Assembly (NCBI RefSeq): GCF_010093815.1
Contig: NW_022985558.1
Span: 845,459-909,458, forward strand
Direction: 5' to 3'
Length of the DNA stretch: 64,000 nucleotides
Source of the DNA: Pseudovirgaria hyperparasitica
Lineage: Eukaryota > Ascomycota > Dothideomycetes > Acrospermales > Acrospermaceae
Below are positions 57,122-64,000 of the stretch, in pieces. The translations under genes and the position numbers were made by a program. The notes below the pieces were generated by a model, which was not told the origin of the DNA, searched no databases, and worked only from the letters and a program-made list of their open reading frames with translations. Within the stretch, counting starts at the first letter, position 1; each line of letters begins with the position of its first letter.

Positions 57122-58912
57122 TCACTTTTCGCCATCGTCCTCACTATCTACCCCATTCGTCTCAGCTTCCACAGGACTAGTCCTGGATATGTCGAATACC
57201 CATATAGCAGGTTTGCCTCCCGTCTGTTTAGTCCAGCGCCCCAATCTATGCTCCGGACCCACAGCTGCGACGACACACATTCCATCCTTCCCCCTATCAC
57301 CTCGTTCGAAAACGGACAGGTCGTTGATTATGCCACTGATAGGACCAGTCTGTTCTCCGATAACAGGAACATTTAGGTCGACCTTCCCTATCACGCCAAC
57401 TGCTTCGATTTTCATGCCTTTCCCACCTCGTTCACCTTCTGTGACCCTCCAGCATCGTATCCATCCATCCCAACTGCCAGTAAGCAGGAGGTCCGAGTAC
57501 GGTATAGCTCGCATGGCAGTGATGTACCGGGGCTGCGGCTCCGCTTCTACCTTCTGCATACTTTCATCTATCTCGGCAGAAACTTCACCGGGTGTAAGTT
57601 TTGGTTCTACACCATGTGCTAACGGTAGCACAAAGATTGGTTTCTTCTTCTGTATCTGCCACAGGGATAAAGATCCATTTGATGAACCGGTGACAAACAT
57701 GTCATGTGAGAGGAGAGCGACGCGGTCGATTGTGTTCTCGGCATACGATTTGGGCTCATCAATCTCCATCTCCTCAAAGGCAGATCCATTCATTCTGCTT
57801 TTATGTTTCCCTTTTTTGGAATCCCGCACGCCAACACCTCTGAAGAGCAGCTGTTGTTCCTCGACAACTTTCCATAACCTTGCAGTACGGTCGCGAGCTC
57901 CGACTGTGACACATTTCTCTTCCGCTAAAGCGCCCACGTCAATGACTTCGTCCTGGTGGCCAAACAAGGTCTCGATGTAGGCTAATTCGTCCAGGCTCCA
58001 CACTTTGACAGACCGGTCTGACGATGCGGAAAAGAGCTGATTCGTGCCTCTCCGGAAAGCCAGGCTGTTGACAGCACCACGATGATGCGTGAAGCATTTC
58101 AATGGGTGCATTGTTGCAGTGTCCCATATCACCAATCTATGATCCTTACCACCTGTTGCAAGATATTTGCCGTCAGGGGAGCATGCTGCGCAAAGTATGG
58201 CATTCGTGTGGCCTTGATATTTGTGATCCTTGTCTCTTGACCGCTGACCTCTCACGAAATGCCGCTGAATGGGTTTTCGAAGCACAAAGGGCTGTCGCTT
58301 CGATTTCGCAGCCCCATTAATCCCGTTGATCTCTTCCTTGTGTATGGTATTGTTTGGAAGCTCCCACTTTACGATCATCATATCTTTGCTGACGGTATAC
58401 GCCCACTTCCCGTCTGCACTTGTGGCTACACCAGTCAAACTCTTGAATTCCTTCCGTGCTTTTGTATGTTGTGCATTCTCGAAGTCATAGTCTCCGGCGA
58501 TACGTCGATAGACTTTCCCTTTACCCTCAGCAACGTCTTCCTTCAATCGTGCGTCGACCAAGCCTCTACGTTCCTCAAGCAGCTCTTCATCGATATCTGC
58601 AGCATCGAAGCCGACATTCGCAACTTCCTCTTTTATATTCTCAAGATATTGCTCTGCTAACCGCAATCGTTTCTCGGCCGCTGTCTCATTCTCGATCGAC
58701 GATGTGTCGCTCTCGTTACCATTGTCGCCAGCGGATACGTTTGAGACCTCTGATTCAGCATCTGACACAGAGTCGTCTCGCTCCTTGCGAGACTTCGTCG
58801 AGGGGCGAGTTGTAGAAGAAGAGGATATGCGTTTTTTGGGTGCCGGAGCTAGACTGCGATCTTCTCGTTTCCGTTTCCGCTCAGAGGCCGGCTTGGTGAA
58901 GAAACTAGACAT
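57122..58912 (-). CDS. RRP9: U3 snoRNP WD40 protein Rrp9 (U3-55K)
   Basis: Nucleolar protein that binds U3 snoRNA box B/C in pre-18S processing. 596 aa, no intron. The start at 58912 (MSSFFTKPASERKRKRED) is the first ATG in frame. N-terminal region: basic nucleolar signal and acidic Ser tract, then the conserved helix AEKRLRLAEQYLENIKEE. WD40 propeller: KSLTGVATSADGKWAYTVSKDMMIVKWEL, YQGHTNAILCAACSPDGKYLATGGKDHRLVIWD, AVNSLAFRRGTNQLFSASSDRSVKVWS, VITVGARDRT-type blade, then SSNGSLSLWQ and LLTGSWDGWIRCWRV. This domain order matches Rrp9. Tail-to-tail with CDC43. Confidence 0.94.
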   Translation of the reverse strand: MSSFFTKPASERKRKREDRSLAPAPKKRISSSSTTRPSTKSRKERDDSVSDAESEVSNVSAGDNGNESDTSSIENETAAEKRLRLAEQYLENIKEEVANVGFDAADIDEELLEERRGLVDARLKEDVAEGKGKVYRRIAGDYDFENAQHTKARKEFKSLTGVATSADGKWAYTVSKDMMIVKWELPNNTIHKEEINGINGAAKSKRQPFVLRKPIQRHFVRGQRSRDKDHKYQGHTNAILCAACSPDGKYLATGGKDHRLVIWDTATMHPLKCFTHHRGAVNSLAFRRGTNQLFSASSDRSVKVWSLDELAYIETLFGHQDEVIDVGALAEEKCVTVGARDRTARLWKVVEEQQLLFRGVGVRDSKKGKHKSRMNGSAFEEMEIDEPKSYAENTIDRVALLSHDMFVTGSSNGSLSLWQIQKKKPIFVLPLAHGVEPKLTPGEVSAEIDESMQKVEAEPQPRYITAMRAIPYSDLLLTGSWDGWIRCWRVTEGERGGKGMKIEAVGVIGKVDLNVPVIGEQTGPISGIINDLSVFERGDRGKDGMCVVAAVGPEHRLGRWTKQTGGKPAIWVFDISRTSPVEAETNGVDSEDDGEK

Positions 58913-59296
58913 CTTGCGACTTGAACTAATCAAGTACTGCCACGGGTACCTGTGGCTTCAAGAGAGGGAAAGTGCCGCTGCAGAGGAAAATCACAGCATC
59001 GTCCACACACACGAGAAGGCATTCTCTCCCTCCCAAAAAAATGTTGCTGATCTCTAAGAAAACTTGGCGCGCTAGTCTGGCGTGTCCGGCGTTTCGCCGT
59101 GCGTTGCATGTCCAAGCTCCATCCATTGCGGAAGGCAGCTCGAGACCGCGTCGACTTCATACCTACCTGCTTGGATATCACATCACATCTGCCCTTTGAC
59201 TTGACCTTACCATATCCTCCTCATCTACCGCCTACTTCAAAACTTGCCCACCCTTGACCTCTCCTCGCTGTTTCTCCGCACACACACCAGTTCAAA
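58913..59296. other. Divergent promoter region RRP9 / PRE1
   Basis: 384 bp between the start codons of two housekeeping genes; no coding potential beyond these. Confidence 0.5.
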
Positions 59297-60037
59297 ATGT
59301 ATACTATCATCCTATCCGCCGTAGCTATAAAACAGCAGCAGCAGCAGCATCAAGCTTACAATACTACAGGGAGGTCCTCCTAGGTATTACCGGCAAGGAC
59401 TTCACCATCATAGCCGCCTCCAAAGGCGCCATGCGAGGCGTCACAATCCTCAAAGCAACCGACGACAAAACCAGAGAGCTCAACAAGCGAACACTAATGG
59501 CCTACTCCGGCGAGGCAGGCGACACAGGCAAGTTTTTGCAATCCATCCCAGCCGGGCATGCATGTCCTAACATCCCCGGAAACAGTCCAATTCGCAGAAT
59601 ACATCCAAGCCAACATCCAGCTCTACTCGATGCGCAACGGCATGCACCTCTCGCCCGCCGCAACGGCCGAGTTCGTCCGCGGCGAGCTCGCCCGCGCCCT
59701 GCGCTCCCGCCACCCGTACACGGTCAACCTCCTGCTCGGCGGCTACGACGACATCTCGGACCGGCCCACGCTGTACTGGTGCGACTACCTGGCGTCGCTG
59801 GCGCCGCTGCCCTACGCGGCGCACGGCTACGCCCAGTACTACTGCCTGTCCATCCTCGACAAGCACCACCACCCGGACATTGACTTTGCAAAGGGCATGC
59901 AGATCCTGCGCATGTGCACGGATGAGCTGAAGAGGAGGATGCCGATTGACTTCAAGGGGATGACGGTCAAGGTGATTGCGAAGGATGGCATTCGGGAGGA
60001 GGAGTATGTTGATGATAAGCCGGTGCCGTGTGCGTGA
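59297..60037 (+). CDS. PRE1: 20S proteasome subunit beta-4 (Pre1, PSMB2 type)
   Basis: Non-catalytic beta subunit of the 20S core. Coding exons: 59297-59298 (AT only), 59370-59527, 59586-60037; 203 aa. The mature sequence starts MEVLLGITGKDFTIIAASKGAMRG, which matches the family exactly in position, and no in-frame ATG exists upstream in the unspliced frame; so intron 59299-59369 (GTATAC..ACTACAG) splits the start codon as AT^G. The second intron uses a GC donor (CAG^GCAAGT) at 59528 and CTAAC..AACAG at 59585. Conserved: [63 protein letters not shown]. The intron carries a short CAG run (59332-59349). Confidence 0.93.
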
Positions 60038-60541
60038 GTGGGGAAAGGGGGGGGGGAGGTGCATGTGAGGGGAACGGCATGGCGTGGAGGCAGATAGATG
60101 AACGCTGAATGTGTGCGTGTAGCATATATTGAATGTTTGGCAGCACAGGTAGCATCGGCGTCAGTCATATCATGAGCGAACTGGCCAAACCCCCTGAAAA
60201 AAAGTGCCCCTGCCCCCACAGTACTTCTCACCCACAATTGCTGACCAGCACATGACCCCATCATCTGTACAACCCGAAGAAAACCGAGAGGAGTATCATG
60301 TTTCTTGCTAATCTCATATATAAGCTACAGCGTATTATTATTCGCCATACGGGGTATCCGAATACACCTGGCAAATGCAGCTCCTCGCTCCCATCCATGT
60401 AAAAAAATTACGCACTCCGAGATGCAATCCATCAAAGTCAAAGCAGTCCCGTCATCATATCACATCGCGTCATAACTAAAAATTCCCAGCTAAAAAGGGG
60501 GAGAGGGGGGGTAGGGGGGGCCCGCTGCTATCTGCCTGCTA
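60038..60541. other. Convergent 3' region
   Basis: 504 bp between PRE1 and the Zn2Cys6 gene. Contains G-rich runs (60042-60060 and 60495-60520) but no gene. Confidence 0.5.
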
Positions 60542-63367
60542 CTACATGCCCCTGCCATATCTCTGGCCGCCCACCGTGCCGCCCGAATCCCACCCCAGGT
60601 ACGAATCGAACATGCCATCCTCGCTATCGAAGCTCAGCCCATCAAACCCTCTAGAAACCCTCTCTACCAAGCTTTCACCTTCCTCGCCGTCCGTGCCCTC
60701 CTCCTGCACGCCTTCGGACGTGTGTATGGGTCCAAGCAGCGGCGCTGGCTGGTTTGGAAACGGCGCAAAGAGATAGTTCTCGCCAATCAGCCTAGTTTGC
60801 GACTGGCTCATGCGCTGGCGCTTTTGGTGGTAGAGGCCAGTCGAGGGCATGGAGAAATGTGGCGCGCCGGGGCGTTTCGACGACGTGCTAGATATGTCGA
60901 CGGTGGAGGGCGGCGAGGTTGAGTCGTGAGAGGTGGGCGTGCAGCGGGTTCCTGGCTCGCCTGTGGGTGCAGTTCTGTCGGGCTCGGGAACGAGCGCCTC
61001 GACGGCGCGTTGTGGGTCGGCTGTGAAGTCGAAGTGGCTCATTTGTGTATCATTTCTGTACAGTGCATTCTCGGCCTCGATGGGAAGGACGATATTCCAT
61101 TTCTGCACGAGACCCCGAATGATGTTGAGAGAGCCGACGGCCCACTCGTTACGGGTAACAAGATCTTGGAACGAGTTGCAAGCGGCAGTAAGGTATGTTG
61201 AGGAAGCAATTGCTGGTATATTGATAATGTGTATGGTGCATGCAGTGAGCAGGCAATGCACTTGAAATGTGTACAGTCCACTGAGACCGTACATGCGCCG
61301 GTGCTGTGCAAAAATATCTGATATGTAGTTTGCCGAGCGACGACAGACATCTCGTGGAGACAAATTTGATTCGGTAAAGGTTGCTTTCAGGAACGGGCGA
61401 AATAATAGGAGCACTGCGGCGTGATAGTACATGCTGTGAGAAAGTCAATAATGAGGAGTCGATGACGTCTCTTCGAATAGTAACTTACTGCAAGCATAAT
61501 ACATGAGGCGGTGCGTCGTCAATAGAAGAGATGATATCAGGGAGGCGCCGAGACCAATTCACGTATTTCGTGTATTCATCCAAGAGAAGACTCCCACTCA
61601 GGACTCGGGTTGGTGCAAAAAACATGCAGAGTGTTGAGTTGACTATTTTGGAAAGAGCAGCACACTGATTGAACGTTGTGGATCTTGCGCCAGGTTTGTC
61701 AGGTCCAGGTGTATCGTAGGCATTCCAGGGTTGCTTGTCCAGATCATCGTCGACTGGTGGTAGTTCTATAGTCACAGCACTGGTAGGGATCTGTGGGACT
61801 CGGCCAAGGGTGAAACTTGTTACCCTTTTGGCATGTCAGCTCAAGGTCGCGTGTGCGGGCCTGGTCTCACTTACTGGTCGGAGATGAAGCAACCCCAGAA
61901 GGCGTGGCGCCTGGCGAATTCTTGTCGTTGAGTCTCGTCGTCCATTTCATTCTCCCTCACTTCTATGCGAAGATGCAAGTTCAAGTCAAGTGCCATACGT
62001 GAGCTTTTACCGCTATACATCCACAGGGAGCTTAGGCGGCCCCTGTTCCCTTCGACATGACAGAGGAGAAATAGCGCTGCAGTAGTCGGTATGCTAGAAG
62101 CACAGTTATCTGAGTTCAGTAATCGTACTGCCTCTTCATAGAAATCGAGACCCGCAGATCTAGCATCCTCAGGATCTCGTCTAGCTCTTGTTCTTGACGA
62201 CAACAGACATCCTGCTGCACATATCGCATTCACAAGCGTCGATGAACAAAACTTTGTCTCACCAGAGGCCATGTCACGGCGAAATAGGTTTTCTGGGAAG
62301 CTCTGGAAGAACGAGTGCTGCCATGCGAAGTAGACATCCAGAAGATGGTTGACATATTCCAAGTCGTCTGTGACAGTGGTCCATCTGGCACTTTGGCCAA
62401 GAGGTGTCTGCGCCTGCGGAGCTGCGCTCTCCTGGTAGGCAGCGCCTTTGACCAGTCCAAACGTGCTGGCACGAGCAGAATAGTCTGCCTCCAATCCAGG
62501 TGTCACATTGTCACCACGTTGCGGACGCAACGGATGGAGTAGGTTTTTATGCGCTATATCTCCCAATATCACCGGTACATCTTCCTTCCTTCGTAAGCGT
62601 CGTTGGATTTCTTCGAGCTCAGTCGAGTTTGCATGCGTGATGGTCTTGACGAACAGTTCAAGTTGCTCCAGTCTCGATACTTGTCGCGGTCTTTCCTGCG
62701 CAGAACTTGCTATAGATGGATATATCAGCAGCTGACAGGAGTATAAGCCCTTAATGACGCACCTTCGGAATGTGAGACCGACTCTGCAGGCGATGCTTGA
62801 GCGGCGGCCGTGCGTGCGGCATGGGTCTCACGCGCAATTGCATTGGCATCTCCGCCAGGTGATCGTAGTCGGCGTAGAGTGTGAGAAAGCTGTTCTTCGG
62901 GTGCGGACTGTAGGGTGACGATGAGAGACTCGAGCACGTTTTTCTCCTCGGTGACAGATTCGAGGCTTTCGCGAAGGAAGGTAAGTCTTCGAACAGTCAG
63001 CACATCTGCGCTCTACCACGCTCTCACTCACCCTTACTTCCGCTGGTTGTCGTCCATATCATATAGGCAAGGTCCTCCCCCTCGAGCAATGCATTGCGAG
63101 CATGCAGGGCGGCGTCCATCGCACTGTAGCGGTAATTGTGTCAGAACAAGCCAACAGCTAAACAAGGGAAAGCATACAAGACAGAAGACCTACCTTTGTT
63201 TTGCGCCTGCGGCAGGGCACGCAAGCGACGATGGTGATTTTCCCACGTTTTGCGTAGGAAGGCTTGTTTGGGCCGGCACCAGACCCTGGCGGGGGCTGTG
63301 ATTGGTCCTGGTCGGCGAAAGTGTTTGAAGGAGTATTGATAAAGGTGGGTAGAGGAGGTCTACTCAT
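60542..63367 (-). CDS. Zn2Cys6 transcription factor with fungal MHR domain (NIT4/NirA-like)
   Basis: Sequence-specific nuclear regulator. Exons 63367-63194, 63123-63038, 62986-62763, 62709-61875, 61824-61489, 61433-60542; 848 aa. The zinc cluster is joined across intron 1: CVPCRRRKTK then CDGRRPACSQC and C of GGGPCLYD (C-x2-C-x6-C-x6-C-x2-C-x7-C). It is followed by a coiled-coil-like dimer region (FLRESLESVTEEKNVLESLIVTLQ). The middle homology region includes WQHSFFQSFPENLFRRDM, LFLLCHVEGNRGRLSSLWMYSGKSSRMALDLNLH and RRHAFWGCFISDQ. The C-terminal part is acidic and Ser/Pro-rich, a likely activation region. The layout is NirA-like, but the nitrate role is only a family resemblance; target genes cannot be read from the context. 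Confidence 0.85.
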
Positions 63368-64000
63368 GGCGACCTTGCAATGGTAGAAGAACAACGTGTG
63401 GCGGAGAAGGGTGCAGTGGCAGTGCGATGCAATTCAGAAGATGCAATTTAGAAGAAACCCATGTCCAGATTCAAATTCGCGTTTTCTTGGATCCTCAGGC
63501 TAGAACTCGCGAACGTTAGCGGGGTCTAGAGGTGGTGGTGGGTGGGCGGTATTAGTGGTGGTACCTTAGCAGTGGAAGTCGGGTGGCAGTTAGGCAGTTA
63601 GGCAGTAAGCGCCGCCCGTCTGCTTCCAATGTCGGGGGGAGCTTTGGCGGGGGGAGAGGCAGAGGCAGAGGCAGCTGAAGGTGGCGGTGATAGCAGCCTA
63701 CTGTAGCTGGTATTTAGTATTTAGTGCCTATCGGAGCCTTAAGCCAGCAGCACCTCACAACCCTCACTCAACAACCTGAGGCAACAAGCAGTCAGTTAGA
63801 CCTCGGTCGCTTGTGGTGGCGAAATGCGAATCTCCTCCAATTCCACTAGCCACACCACGGTAAGAATATCGGTTTTTATATCGGTCGCGTCAACTTGAAT
63901 AATTCAACGAGTTGAGTGAAAGAAGCAAACTGGCGAGAGAAGAGAAGTCTGATGGAGAAAGACAGGTTGACAGCAGGTCTATCGCGCAATTGGAATTGAA
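63368..64000. other. Promoter side of the Zn2Cys6 gene, to the right edge
   Basis: 633 bp. Contains short direct repeats TTAGGCAG (63584-63608) and GAGGCA (63655-63673). No gene seen. Confidence 0.5.

Noticed and set aside
59254-59883. Single long plus-strand frame covering the start of proteasome beta-4
   Set aside because: It begins without an ATG, reads through intron 1 and departs from the conserved sequence after the second splice site.
1-64000. tRNA, rRNA, U6-type snRNA, CRISPR and intact transposon signals
   Set aside because: I looked by eye for tRNA B-box and U6 sequences, terminal repeats and transposase or reverse transcriptase motifs on both strands and found none I could support; a proper scan could still find some.

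Overview
The window is nuclear DNA from a filamentous ascomycete (Pezizomycotina). The evidence is dense protein-coding genes on both strands, introns mostly of 45-75 bp with GT..CTAAC/CTGAC..AG signals, and typical Pezizomycotina families (nitrate-regulator-type Zn2Cys6 factor, Hsp30, DUF7918, Rgd2). A Dothideomycete is my best guess from protein style only. Exon models were built by hand from splice signals and reading frame; all complete models close in frame.

Layout. 0-19 kb is a compact housekeeping block: DED1 helicase (cut by the left edge), an INO80 subunit (Ies1-like), a 14-TM MFS exporter, ER cyclophilin B, mitochondrial uS13m, LSM6, a Rad60/Esc2-type SUMO-like protein, an ArfGAP/UBA/poly-Q protein, an NYN-LOTUS protein and Hsp30. 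20-28.4 kb is gene-poor: one hypothetical gene without recognised relatives and a possible HET-like relic. 28.4-44.5 kb holds an uncharacterised protein of a family often mislabelled geranylgeranyl pyrophosphate synthetase, degenerate repeats, a head-to-head pair of vacuolar transporters (Avt3-like, Vhc1-like), Mtr2-like export factor, a DUF7918 protein, a tiny five-exon membrane protein and RPL38. 44.8-63.4 kb holds a cysteine-rich membrane protein, a mitoribosomal SOD-like protein, a C2 protein, a PNPOx-fold protein, RGD2 and CDC43 head to head, RRP9, proteasome beta-4 (PRE1) and a Zn2Cys6 regulator.

Themes. Several neighbours act on the same system: RGD2 (Rho GAP) with CDC43 (Rho prenylation), and two vacuolar transporters sharing one intergenic region. 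Gene architecture is unusual in places: an intron splits the PRE1 start codon (AT^G) and the next PRE1 intron has a GC donor; uS13m has a coding exon that is only ATG; three genes carry exons of 13-17 nt; cyclophilin B can end either in a soluble HKEL tail or in a membrane anchor. The NYN protein resembles bacterial NYN-OST-HTH proteins and has lost part of its acidic active site.
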